Of a stretch of 64,000 bases of DNA, positions 1-12,800 are shown piece after piece (position 1 is the stretch's first letter; each line of letters begins with the position of its first letter). The stretch is from Diacronema lutheri (lineage: Eukaryota > Haptophyta > Pavlovophyceae > Pavlovales > Pavlovaceae): the NCBI GenBank assembly GCA_019448385.1, contig JAGTXO010000059.1:1-64000 (forward strand), in the 5' to 3' direction. Under the pieces are notes generated by a model. That model made no database searches. It worked only from the letters and a program-made list of their open reading frames with translations, and was not told the DNA's origin. The position numbers and the translations under genes are program-made.

Positions 1-1790
1 CTGCGCGCCCTTGTGTTCGCGCAGCCCACTTGCCCACGCACACGAGCAGCCGGTCGCGCGTCACGCCGTCGACACAGTGCGCCGCGATGAGCGCCTCGGC
101 GACGCGCGCCGCGTTGGACCGCCCGCCGCTGTCGCGCCGCCAGCGCTCCTTCCGGCGCGCCGGCGCGTCGTACACGTGCTCGGCGGCGCGCTCGCGCACC
201 CGCGCGCTCCTCGCGGTGGAAGGCGATGTATTTGCCCGCGTCGAGCACCTTGGCGCTGTGCGCCTCGCCAAGCCGCGCCTCGTCCGCCTCCACGCTGAAC
301 TCCTCGCCGCGCCCGTCGGTGCGCACGCGCCGCCGCGCCGCGTTGGTCTTGGCCGTCTCGCGCGCAAAGCCCGCGGCGCGCGCGCGCGCGCGCTGCGTGA
401 ACTGCCGCCAGACTGCCGCCCGCCCGACGTGCGCAGAGTAGGTGGTGATGTTGCCCATGTTCGGGTCGGCCGCGACGACGACCGCCGCCTCGACGTCGAT
501 CGCCCGCCGCAGCTCGGAGCCGAGCGCGACGGCGATGCGCCCGTCCGGCCGGCGCCAGCGGTGCAGGACGCCCGAGCCGCCGGCCGGCGCCTGCGCCTTC
601 GGCACGAGGACGGTACCCGACGGCGTGCACGGCGACGCCATCTGTCACCACCGACGTGACGGGCTTGCCGGCCCGGGAGCGGCACGCGCGGCAGCGGCGC
701 GAGGCCCACCCACGAGCGCCGCGCGTGCCACGGCAGATCGGCCGGCGGCCGCTCGCGCCCGGCGTAGTCGAAGACGCGGTTGGAGATGTCGAAGCGCGTC
801 GCAAAGACCGCGTACCTGACGCGCACGTCCGACATCGGCGGGGTGTTGCCGTTTGTGCCTGTCCACTTGATCGGCTCGCCATCGTGGTCGCGCAGGTCCA
901 GCGCCTTGAGCCGCGCGCGCAGCTCCTTGCGCTCGTCATCCGAAAGCGTCACCCAGATGGCGTTCGCGGTGAGGCGCACGTTGCGCGGCACCTGCGCGCA
1001 GCGCGCGGCGCGCGAGCGCGCGGGCGCGTGACCAACCTGGCCGCGGGGCGGCGCGCACGGCGGCGGCGCGCGGCGCTTGGGCGCTCGGCGGCGGTAGCGG
1101 CAGCCGCGCCTCGCGCGCACATTGTGCGTGCGCAGCGGCGCCACATTGTACCGCGGCGGCCGTCCGGTCAGCCGCGTGTGGATGTGCGCGAGCCGGCAGA
1201 GCAGCGCCTGCCCCTCGGCCACGTGCTGCAGGGTGCGGATCTGCACGAGGAAGTAGCGCGTCGTGTGCCGGTCGTAGTTCCACCTTTTCGTGGGCGTGCA
1301 CTTGTAGTCGATCTTGTGGAGGACCATGTCGGGCAGGTGGCGGTCGAGCGCGGCGGGGCAGCCGACGCGCGCGCCCTCCACGTCGCCGCGCAGCAGCCGC
1401 TCGCACAGCTCGCGCACGCGCGCGTTTCGCTGCATCTCGGGCAGCGCGACGAGCGCCTCGTCGCGCTCGACTGCCGCGCGGACGACGTCGCGGAGCAGCC
1501 CGTTCACGACGCGCGATGGGTGCATCAGGCACGCGGTGGACACCTGCGTCGCCTCCGCCTCGAGGATCTCCGTGAGGCCCACCGCGCAGACGGGCTGGAC
1601 GCCCTCGGCCATCTCGCCGACGGCGCGCGCCGTCGCCGCCTTGGTCTGCGCGGCGGCTTGCTCGGCGGGCTTGCCTCGGGGCGCTGCACCGTACGTGCTC
1701 TCGTCCTTGTGCCAGCCGATGGCCGAGAAGATCGCACGGACGGATCCCTTGTCCATCGTGGTCGACGTGTGCACGCTGGTCGACGGGCCG
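1..1790 (-). other. Fanzor (eukaryotic TnpB)-like nuclease region, broken by frame changes and cut by the window edge
   Basis: The N-terminal part (1.75-1.2 kb) has the helical pattern of Fanzor proteins: EATQVSTACLMHPSRVVN, a Leu/Pro-rich helix, then HKIDYK and a Tyr-rich segment TTRYFLVQIRTL. Next comes a beta-rich part, then VTSVVTDGVAVHAV (about 695-640), resembling the TDG strand that precedes RuvC-I in Fanzors. AVVVAADPNMGNITTYSAHV follows, whose Asp codon (465-467) matches the RuvC-I aspartate. The sense sequence moves between all three minus frames (about 690, 600 and 205), so this part is disrupted or sequenced with errors. The RuvC-II Glu and the zinc finger would lie left of base 1. 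Fanzors are RNA-guided endonucleases carried by eukaryotic transposons and giant viruses. The family call is by eye. Confidence 0.5.
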
Positions 1791-4700
1791 CCCGACGCCG
1801 CGCCGACGGCCTGCGCGCTCGCCACCGCAGCCTCGTCGCGCACCACCTTGTTGATGACGCGGTACGCCTGTGTCGTGAGCCTGTGCACGGCCGCCGCGAT
1901 GCGCCGCAGCTCCTTCCGCGCACCGGGCTGCGCCGTCACCGCCTGCGGCCCCGCGTTGAGCGTCGAGCGCTTGACCACGAAGCCCGGGAGCACGCTGCCG
2001 CGCGTGCGCGCCGTCGCGCCGCCGGCGGCGCGCGCGCTCGGCGCAGCGGGCTCGTCCACGCGCGCGCGCTCGACGCCGCGCGCGCGGGGAACGCTCGGCG
2101 CGCGCGCGCCCGCGGCGTCGCGCGCGCTCGCGGCGGCACCCGCCGCGGCGCGCTTGCCCGCGGCGCCCGACTCGCCGTGCGCGCGAAGCGGCGCCGACGC
2201 CAATGCCGACGCCGCGCCCGCGCCGCCGCTGCCGCTGCCCGATCCGCCCGCGCGCCGCTTCTGCTCGTCGCGCGTCTTGCGGAACTGGGCGACGAGGTCG
2301 CTGCTCACGTTGGCCTCAGGCTCCCACGTGTCGGCGCTCTCGTCGTAGCCCCGCCACCTGATCCGGAACTGGAACGTCACCTTCTTGCCCGCCTTGCGGC
2401 GCTCGTCGACGACCGCCTCGACCTCGTACGTGCGCGCCTCCTCGTCGACGCTCGCGCCCGCCGCGCTCGCGCCCGTGTCCGGCCACCCAGCGACCGTGCC
2501 GCCCAGCCTCTCGGCGGCCGCGCGCAGCTGCCGCTCGCGCTGGGCGGCCGCGGCGCCTCGCGCGACCAGCGCGGGCAGCATGCCCGCGCCGCCCGCGAGG
2601 CCGTGCGCGCCGACGCTGGCGGTCATCAGCGCGTCGAGGCACGCGAACGTTGCGAGCGCACGCGCGCCATCGTCGCCGCCGCGCGGCTGCGAGCGCACGA
2701 CGGGCGATGGCCGCGGCTCCCCCTCGGCCGCGAGCAGCGGCCAGATCGCACTGGCCAGCGCGACGGCATGCGCGCCGACCGCGACGGCCACGTCCGCGTC
2801 GAGCGGCGCAAAGTCGTAGCGCACGAGCGCGGCCGGGCGCGAGTCGTCCGTCGGCCGGTCGGCGACGAGCAGCCCGACCGGGCGCGGCGGCTCGCCGGAC
2901 GGCGCGGCGACGGGCACGCAGAGGAGCACGACGAGCAGGCGCGGCGTGCCGCCGAGCAGCGCGCGCGCGGCATCCGCCCCGTCGGCTCCGCCGCGCGCGG
3001 CCGCGGCGAGCAGCTCGGCCGCGCGCGTCGGGCCCAGCGCCGTGCGCGCGTCCTTGCGCGCGCGTGCGCGGGCCGTGTACGCGGCGCAGGCGTCGTCGAG
3101 CACCGCCGCGCTGGGCGCGGTGCCAGTCGTCGCCCACGCGCGCAGCGCGTCGCGCACCCGCGTGACGATCGCCTGGTCGACCGCCGCCTCGCCGGCAGCG
3201 TGCGCCGGCGCGCACGCCGGCGGTGCGGCGGCAGGCGCGAGCGCGGGCGCGCCGTCGGCGCCGTCAACGCCGACGGCGCCGTCGGCGCGCCGCCACGCGA
3301 GCTTCGCCTCGATCTGCTGCCGGACGGCGTGGCAGTGCCGGTCGATGCCGCGCGCGTCGTCGAGCGCGGCCAGCGCGTCCTCAGCGGCGGGACGGCCGCT
3401 CGCGTCCGCGACGGCCTGCAGGCAGAGCAGCGCGGCCGCACGCGCGTTGCACGCGCTCTGCGGCTCGGGCGCGAGCGCGAGCTCGAGCTCGAGCGGCGAC
3501 GCGCCTCGCGCCGCGGCGATCGCGTCCATCAGCACGTCCAACCGCTGCACCAGCGCCCTGTGCGCGTCGCGCGGCGCGCCCGTCGACGGCGCGCGCGAGC
3601 GCGTCGCCACGAGCCCGAGCGCGCGCGCCGGCGCGCCCGCCGGCGTGTGCAGCACGAGCAGCGCCGCGCCCGCCAAGCTCGCGTTGCGCGTGACGAGCGC
3701 GAAGATGCGCGTCGCCTCGTGCGCGCCCACCGACGCCCAGATCGCAGCGCGATCGGCGTCCGTCTGCGCGTCGCACAGGTCGCGCACGTCGTCCGGCGCG
3801 AGCAGCGCGCCGCCGCCGGCGGAGCGCGCGACGATCGCCCGCGCCTCCGCCACGAAGACGGCCTGCGGCAGGTCGGCGTGGCGCGCGTCGACGATGGCGC
3901 GCGTCGCGTGCACGCCGAGCTCCACGCCGCGGTAGAAGGCGCGCGCGTTGGCCGCGCGCGCGTGCGCCGGCCGTCCGTCCGCGTTGCGCCTCGCGCGCGC
4001 CTGCTTGCTCGTGCGCGCGAGGCCGTCGCGTGGCGGTGGCGGCAGCGTGGCGAGGAAGCGCGCGGCGGGCGGCGGCGCGCGCACGCCGCGCTGCCGCCGT
4101 GCGATGGCCGCGAGCCGCCGGCCCGCCGCGCTGCCGCCCGCGCCGACGTGCTGCCGGCGGCCGAGCGCCGCCGGTGGCGGCGGCGGCGGCGGCGCGGCGG
4201 CGGGCGGCGGCGCGACGGCGGGCGGCGGCGCGGCGGCGGGCGGCGGCGCGGCGGCGGGCGGCGGCGCGGCGGCGGGCGGCGGCGCGGCGGCGGGCGGCAG
4301 CGGCGGCGGCGCGGCGGCGACGGCAGCACCAGTCGGCTTGTCCGCCCACGCACCCGAGACTCTGTCCCAGACCTTGCCCCATGGCGCGCGCCCACGCGGC
4401 CGCGCGAACTGCCCCGGCTCGAGCGCCTGGCCGCGCTTGGCGGCGGCGGCGGCGGCAGGGGGCGGGCGGCCGGCGCGCCAGTCGAAGACAGGTGCAACCG
4501 TGGCGGCAGGCGCCGAGTGCCGCGCGTCGGTCACAGAGCGCGTGGTGCGCGCGGCGACCGTGGCACGCCTGGCGGGCGGGCGGTGAGCAGCGCCCGCCGG
4601 CGCGCCGGCGGGCGCGGCCGCCTCGAGCCCGGCGGAGGCGCCGCGCTTGCGCTTGCGCGTGCCGCCGCGCGTGCGCCTGCGCGCGCGCCCGCCGCGCGCC

Positions 4701-7700
4701 CGTTCGGCCTGCGCGTCGCCAGCCGCGTCGCCGGCCGCGTCGCCGCGCCGCACGTAGACGACCGCGAACGCCTCCTCGCCGGTCCCGTCGACGCCGCCGC
4801 GCGCGCGGCGCAGGACCGACCGCCACTGCAGCCGCCGCGCGCGGCCGGGCTCGCACGCAAACCAGCGCCCACCGCGCCTGACGACGGCCACAAAGTCGTC
4901 GTCGCGCCGCCCGCGCCGGCGCGTGCGCAGCAGCACGCACTGCACGTCGAGCCAGCCCTCGTGCCAGTCGGCCGTGCTGGGGGCGACGCGAATCGACTGC
5001 GGGAGCTCGACGCCAAAGCCGGCGAGCCGCACGATGTGCGCGACGATGACGCTCGAAATGGCGGGGGCGCTCGACGGGTCGCCCGCTGCAGCGAGCACCG
5101 CCCCGCCCCAGTGCTCACGCGTGACGCAATCCGCGTCCTCGACGTGCACGTGCGCCACGCTCGCGCCGAGCTGGTGCAGCAACGCGCAGATGTCGGCGTC
5201 GACCGTCCTCTCCTCCTCGGCCGCCTCGGCCGTGCCGCGGGCGGCGGCGTCGCCTGCCGGCTGCCCGAGGTACGCGATCGCCCGCTCGACGGCCGCGCGC
5301 TCCGCACGCGCTGCGCTGTCGATCGCCGCATTGCCGACGGGCGCGCGCAGCGCCGCGATCGCGTCTTGCAACGCCGTCGCGTCGCCCGTCGCCGCCGTCG
5401 CCGCCACCGCCGCCGCGCTCGCGGTGCCGTGCGCGACGGCGTGCAGCGCGGCGGCGCGCGCGGCGGGGATGCGCCCGTCCAGCGCGAGCACGAGCGGCGG
5501 CCCGGCCGGCGTCTGCTGCCGCCGGTGCCGCCGGCTCGCAGCCGGGTGGTCGGCGCGCGCGCGCTCGAGCCGCGCGCGCCGCTCGACGACGCGCGCCCAG
5601 AAGGCCTGCACCCTCGGCTGCGCGAATGCAAGCCAGCCGGCGCCGCGCGTCACGACGTGCACGACGATCCGGTCCTCGTGCCTGAGGTACTGCACGTAGA
5701 GCGCTTTGCGCACGCCGAGGACGTGCATGCCGAGCTGCAGCTGATCGCGGTGCGGCTGCGGCGGCCCGTCCTCGTGCGCCTTGGCGTCCGCCTTGGTGAG
5801 CGTCTTCACCTCGACGAGGACCTGCTCGTTGTCTTCGGGGAGGATGGCGAGCCCGTCCGGCGAGAAGGCGAACGGCGCGCTCTTGTCGTGCGGGTCCGCA
5901 CGCACCATCGGCAGGTTGCACACGACGGTGATGCCGTACGCGGCCGCCAGCTTGCGCAGCGCGACGGCCTCGCCGAGGATGCCCGCGGTCGTCGCCTTGG
6001 TCCGCACCTCGCGCCGCCGCCGGTGCACGTACTCGTCGGTGAGCGTCTCGTGCGCGACGCCGGCGTTGTCGTTCACGACGTCGCCAACCTTGCTGCCCGT
6101 GACCTCCTCCCATCGCTCGTCGTGCCAGCGCGGGCTGCGCTGCGCGGGCGCGCCCGCGCCGACGGCGTCGAGCACGCGGCGCAGCGCTGTGCCGTCGGGC
6201 GCAGCAGGCACGCGCGCGCGGTCCTGGGCCTCGCGAGCGTCGAGGACGCAGCCCGTAGTGGAATCTTGGGGTGGGTCGAGCTTGCTCGCCTCGCCGTAGC
6301 GGCTCTCCAGCTGGCGCGGTGCGTCGGCAGGGCCGCCGTCCGTGCGCGCACCCGACGCGCCCGCCAGTGCACGGGGCGCAGCGTCCGAGGCGCCCGCCGC
6401 GCCCGCGCCGCCGCCAATCGCGCCAGCGCACGCGCGCGCCGCGACCTGCGGACGGCCAGCCGCAGGGACCTCGTCCGCTCGGCCGGCCGCTGCGTCGGCC
6501 GTCCGCTTGGCCACCTCGCGCGCGTCTCCGAGCGCGAGCGTGGCTGGCGCCGTCGAGCTCCCGTGGCGTTTGTTCCAAAACTCGAGCAGCCCGCCAAGGA
6601 AGGGCGTGCCCGTCGGGCGGTCCTCGGGCACCTCCGCCAGGATCGCGTCGACGCGCAGCGCGGCCGCCACATCGCAAAACGCGCGCGCGGCGCGCGCCAT
6701 CCGCTCGGCGCGCGCGCCGCCGTCGTCCGCCGCGCGGCGGATGGCGTGGCTCACGTGCGCGACGCGGAGCGAGACGACGGCGTGCGCCGGCGCGTCGGCG
6801 CCCGTGCCGAGCGTGTGCCGCCGGATGGCCAGCTGCCCATCGCCCATGCGCGGCGGGAGCGACGCGCACGCCGCGACGGTCGTCTTGCCGGCCGCGCTGT
6901 CGCACAGCCAGCTCGCCTCGCCGCCGCCCGCAAACTCAAAGGTCGCGAAGCCCTCGCGGCCGAAAAGCGCGACGAAGTGGTCGAGCACCGCCTTGTTGAT
7001 CGCGCGCGCCGCCGGCCGCGTCGATGCGCCGCGGGCAGCGCCACCCGCCGCGCCGCGCGCATCGCTGCACGTCGCAGGGCAGGTGCAGCCGGACGCGCGC
7101 ACGCCGTCCGACCGCGTCCGCGGCAGCTCGAGCTCGCGCACCTTGGGGCAGAACCAGAGCGGGTTGGACGCCTCGAGGCACAGCACGACGAGCCGCCCGT
7201 CCGTGCCGGCCAGCGCGCGCGCGTCGCGCAGCAGCTCGACGGCGAGCTCGGACGTCGCCGCGTGCACCGCCGGCTCGCCCGTCGCGCGGTCGGGCGGGAA
7301 GAGGCCGCCGCCGACGAGCGGGCTGGGGCAGCGGCCGAGCATCACGAGCAGCGGCGGCGGCGGCGTCTGCGGCGCCTGCTGCCCGACCGCAGCCGCCGTC
7401 AGCCCGGCCAGGTCGGAGCTCGTGCGGAGGGCCTTGAGCGCGACGCGCGAGCCGGTGCCCGCCTGCTCGGAAAACGTGGCGAGCATGGCGCACGTGCTCG
7501 CCCTCGCGCCGCACTGCCAGCTGACGCGCGCGAGGAGGCCTTCCAGCGTGTCGTTTTCGCGCGGCCGCGTGACCGCGTCGAGCGCCGCCGAGTCGAGCTG
7601 GAGGCTGCCGGGCGTGACGCACAGCACCGCCTCGTGGTAGGCGCGCAGCAGCTCCCTCGGCAGCTGCTCGGCGGGCGTCGCCGCCTGCCCGCCCACCCAC

Positions 7701-9836
7701 CGTGCACCGTGGCCGCCGTCGCCCGCGCCCGCGAGCCGCACCGCCGGCCCGCCCGTGATCGCCGAGGTCGGTGGCGTGCCGAGCGCGTCGACGAGCGCGC
7801 GCACGGGCGCGACACGCCTGCGCGCAGCGTCCGCGCCGACGGCGAGCGCGGCGATCCGAGCGCCCTCCCATGCGCGCTCCCTCGCGTCGTCCCGCGCGGC
7901 CGCCGGCGCGGCGCCCGGCCGCGCGCCGGGCGGCACCGCGCACGCCGCCGCGACGACCTCCGCGCGCGCGCCGGCGGCGTCGGGCGCGTGCAGCTGCGCG
8001 AGCGCGCCAGAGAGCGCGGCGGCCGAGCGGTAGCGGCCGTGCGCCGCGACGAGCGCGTAGAGCACGCGCAGCGCGGCCACGCCCGCCTGGTCGGGCGCGT
8101 CGTCAGCGATGCGCTCGACCTCCCACGTGCGCGTGGGCGGCGGGCTGCCGTCGGCCGGGTCCGGACGCAGCGCCCACGCGCGCTCGACGATCGCGTTGAA
8201 CACGCCGTGCGCGGCGCCCTCGTCAAACTCGGCGGCGCCCGCCGCGTGCGCGCACCACCCGTGCACGCGCGACGTGGGCGCGTCCACGGCGCGCTGCACG
8301 ACGAGCACCGCCGGCCGGTCGACGCAGCCGAGGCTCACCGCCGCGTGCTTGCCCTCGAGCAGCGCCGCCGCCGCAGCCTCGACCAAGGCGTCACCAGGCG
8401 CGTCGCCGACGACGACGGCACAGCCGTCGCCGTACTCGGCCTGCATCGCGGCGACGCACGACGCGACAAAGTCGCCGCCCGCGGCCGCCGCGTGTCGCGC
8501 CGCCAGCATCCGGCGCGCGATGGCAAGCCAGACGTACTCGGCCGGCGCGCGCGCGGCGCGCGCGCGAGGCGCGCCGGCCGCGCCGCGTGCGCCAGCGCGT
8601 GCGCCTCCAGCGGCCGCAACGGCCGAGGCGGCTGGAGCGGCGGTGAGCGTGCGCCGCGCGCGCTTCGCCGGCCGCGTGATGGGCGATGCACCCGCCGTCG
8701 CCCCGCCCGCAGCAGCCGGTGCGGCCGCCACAGCGCCCGCCGCAACGCCACTCGTCACGACGCCCGTGGCGGGCGGCGCGGCGGCGGACGCGGCCGCCTC
8801 GACGGGCGTCGCGCAACTACCGCCAGCGGTCGCGGACGCGCCCGGCGACGCGTCGGCGAGGAGGTGGCGCAGCACGCCGCGCGCGAGCGCGACTCGCACG
8901 GCGAGCGTCAGCGCGCGCAGGCGGTCGGAAGGCGAGGCGTCGCGCTCGGCGTCGGCGGACGTGGCGGCAGCAGGCGAGGCGGCGGGCGGCGCGGCGGCGG
9001 GCTGGGCGGCCGCCGGCGCAACCTCGTCGGCCTTGGCCAGCCAGACGAGCCCGGCGACTGCGAGCACGACGCTGTACGCGCCGACATCGTCACCCGCAAC
9101 GCGCGCCAGCCGGGCGTGGGCGTCGGCCTCGGACACGGCGACGTGGAAGAGCACGTCGTCGCGGGCAGCTTGCTCGGCAAACTGACGCAGCTGCTTGGCC
9201 ATCGTCACGCCGGCGACGCACGCCTCGCCCGCCTCTGCCTCGACCTGCTCGTCCTGGCCGATGGCGGACGCGCCGGCCTCGGCGCCAGCGTCGAGTGTCC
9301 GGCGGCGCTCGAGGGCGAAGCCACGCACACAGACGCTCTGGAGGCCGCCGAGCGCGCCCGCCTTCTCGTGCAGCGCGCACGACAGCTCGACCACCGAGTC
9401 CACGCGCCTCGCGGCGGCGCCCCCCCGCTCGCCGCGCGTGGCCGCGCGCACGACGAACACCGTGAATTGCGCGCGCTTCGCCGCGCGCGCCGACGCGCAC
9501 GCGTGCTTCAGGAGCCGGCAAAGCGCGGGCCTTTGCGCCGCTGCGCCCCGCGTGCACAGCAGCAGTTGGCCGCGCTCGTCGCCCAGCTCCTGCTCGATGG
9601 CGGCCTCGAGCGCGTCGTCCGTCAAATCGCCGTGCTCCGTCGAGGCGAGCGCGCGCGCAGCCGCGAGCGCCAGCTCGCCTGCGCCCGCGCGCCGCCGGCG
9701 GCGCGCACCGGCGGGCGCGTGCGGCGCCGACGCGTGTGACGACGCCGCCGCGTCCGCGCGCGCACACGCGGCGCGCAACGCCTCACGCGCCGAGGCGGCC
9801 GCGCGCGCCCTGGGCGCGAGCTTCAAGAACGTGCGC

Positions 9837-9884
<48 letters not shown>

Positions 9885-12800
9885 TCGCCCTCGTCGCCGG
9901 CCGGCGGCGGCGGTGGCGGCGGTGGCGGCGCGGCCACGGCGGCGGCAGCAGCGGCGGCGGCGGCGGTGGCGGCGGCGGCGGCGCCCAGCGCGGGCGGCGG
10001 CGGCGTGGCGGCGGCGGTGGCGGCGGCGGTGACGCCAGCGGCGGCCTTGGCGCCGCGCGTCTGCGGCGGCGTTTCGGCGCGATCGGGGCTGCCCCCGCCA
10101 CGCACCGCGCTCGTGACCGCGCAGACGCCGCCCGGCGCACGATCGCTGGCCGCGCCGGTCAGCGCGACGCGGAGGCGCTCGCCGACAGCGTACATGTCCG
10201 CCACGCTGAACGTGCGCGGCGCGGACGAGCAGCCCGCCGCGGCGAGCGCGTCGTTGAGCGCGCCCACTATCGCGAGGCCGCACGTCGCGCCACGCTGCGC
10301 CGCCTCGTTGAGCAGCAGCGCGCGGCGCACGCGCGAAATGTCGAGACCCGCCGCGTGCAGCGTGGCAGTTATCGCCTTGGCGAGCATGAGCGCCTGCCTG
10401 CAGGGCGACGCGAGCGTGTCGATGAGCACCGCGTCGTAGCGATGCTCGCCCGCGCGCGCGACGCGCACAAGGCGCAACGCGGTGAAATGGCCGGAGGCGA
10501 GCTGCGCGCCGTCGTCACCGCCCGCGCCGCCGCGCTCGTCCGACGGGCTCCACACGCCGATGACAGCCTGCGTTGTCGCCTCGCTGCGCAGGCGGTGCAG
10601 CAGCGCGGCGCGCTCGGCGCCGTCCTGGAACACCGCGGGTTGCGCGGCGAGCGGCACGTGGCAGACAGGCCCGCCGCCGGCCTGCCCGTGCACGCGCAGC
10701 ACGACCTCGCAGCACGCGTCGACGGTTGAGGCGAGCATGTCGCCGCTGGCGATGCGCTCCACCTCTGCCTGCGGGAGGCCGGCGCTCGCGGCGGCGGAGG
10801 CCAGCCGGCGCGCAGCCGCGTCGCCCGCCCACGCCAGCAGCGCCGAGTTGGCGGGTTGGAGGGGAAGCTCAAGGGCGGCTGGTTCGGTGGCGGTAGCCTC
10901 GTTGGCAACGGGCACGTTGGCGGTGCGCACGTTGGCGGCGGGCGCGGCGGCGATGGCTGGTGGGGCGGAAGACACGCCCGCGGCGGCAGGCGCGGACGCG
11001 ACAGCGGCAGCGACTAGTGGGGCGGGGAAAACGCCGTCGGTGGCTGGCGCGGAGGCGAGTGCAGGAGCAACTAGTGGGGCGGGAAAATCGGCGGCAGGCG
11101 CGAAGGCGGATGCAGCAGCGGCTAGTGCGGCGGGGAAAACACCGTCGGCGGCAGGCGCGAAGGCGGATGCAGGAGCGCCCAGCGGGGCGCAGAAAACACC
11201 GTCGGCGGCAGGCGCGAAGGCGACAGCAGCAGTGGCCAGTGGAGCGGAGGCGCAGGGCCACGCGCGCGCCAGCCGTGCAAGCCCAAGCCGCGCGCGAGCG
11301 ACGCACGCGCCGATGGCCGAGGCGGCGGCGCAGGCCACGACGTGGCCTGGCACCGGTGTGGCCAGCCGCTCGCGGGTGTGCACGTCGAGCCGCGCCCCAC
11401 GCCAAGAGCGGCGGCGCGCTGAACGGAGGCGCGCGACCCCGATCGATCCGCCCGCGCACGCGCGCGCCGGCTCAGTGTGGCCCACGCGCGCCGCTATGCA
11501 AGGCGCGCGCGCGATAACGGCGGCTGTCGGCCGTGGCGTGCGCGTGGCGGCGCCGCGGCGACGGGCGCGGCACACGAGCCGCTCGGGCGCGCCGCCGCCG
11601 CGCGGCACGATGTCGAGCAGCACGGTCACGCCGCGCGCGCGCGCGACCGCCGTGCACGCGAGCCGCACGGGCAGCGGCGGCCCGTCCGGGCGCGCGAGCG
11701 CCGCCACCTCGGCGTCGGTGAGGCTGTGCAGCTCGCGGCGCGCGCGCGCGAACGCGGCGATGTCCGCGCGCAGCTCCGCGTCCGTGCCGAGCGCGGCACG
11801 CGCGTGCACGGGGAGCGACGCGCGCAGCGCGTGGAGCACGCCGCCGCGCGCGCCGCGCGGCGCCGGCGCGCGATCGCGCTCAGCGCGCGCGGCGCGCGTG
11901 AGCTCGCGCACCGCGCGCGCGAGATTGCGCCGCGCGGCCGCGACGGGAGGGCTAGGTGCGCGCGCGCGCCGGTTGTAGCGCGGCCGCGCCGAGTCGAGGG
12001 GCGGCGGACGCGGTGCGTACGCCGCGGCGCGGCCCGCGCGCCAAAAGGCCGGCGGCGGGCGCAGCTCCGTCGCGTCGACCGCGGCCGCGAGCGCGCCGAG
12101 CGCGGCGTCGCTGTCGCCCGCCGCGTCGGCCGCGTCGACGAGCACGAAGAGCGCGCCGAGCGCGCGCGACGCGGCCGCCTGCGCGGCGGTGGGGCGGGCG
12201 CAGGCAGCGACGCATGCGGCCGCCATGCCGCGCGCCGCGGCGAACGCCGGTGACGTGACGGCCGCGCCGATGGCAACGGCGGCGGCGGCGACGGTCGAGG
12301 CGGCAGCGCCGGCGATGGAGGTGGCAGCGGCGGCGGCGCTTGCCATCGCGCGGCGCGCGAGACGCGAGGCGCCACCGACCGCCGCCGCCGCAGCGCGCGC
12401 TGCGCGCGCGCCGGTGGCGCGCATCGTCGCCGCGCCAGGCGCCGCCGCGCCGACGCCGCCGGCGCCCGCGCCGTCGCCGCTCTCGGCCGTGCAGGGCTCC
12501 GATGGCGAACCCGGCGTGCGCTGGCGCGTGATGCGCGCGCCGAGGCGCGCGCTCCGCGCCGCGCGGCCGGCGACGTCGAGGAAGCGCCGTGCGCGCGCCG
12601 CGCGTAGGCCACGCGCGCGCGGCGGCGCACCGACAGGCGCCGAGCGCCGCGGCGCGCACGCCGGCGCGTCGCTGTCGGGTTGCGCAGCGCGCGCGCGGGA
12701 ACTCGGCGCGGCGTGTGCGGGCGGCGGGCGCGCGCCCGCGCGGCGCAGAGGCGCGAGGCGCCGGCCGCAGACGAGGCGTGTGCGCAACCAGGACGGCGAG

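Noticed and set aside
656-9739. A 3,027-codon open frame on the plus strand
   Set aside because: It is codon-aligned antisense to the polyprotein frame, composed almost only of Arg, Ala, Gly and Val, with no domain. The minus frame has recognisable domains, so the plus frame is a shadow.
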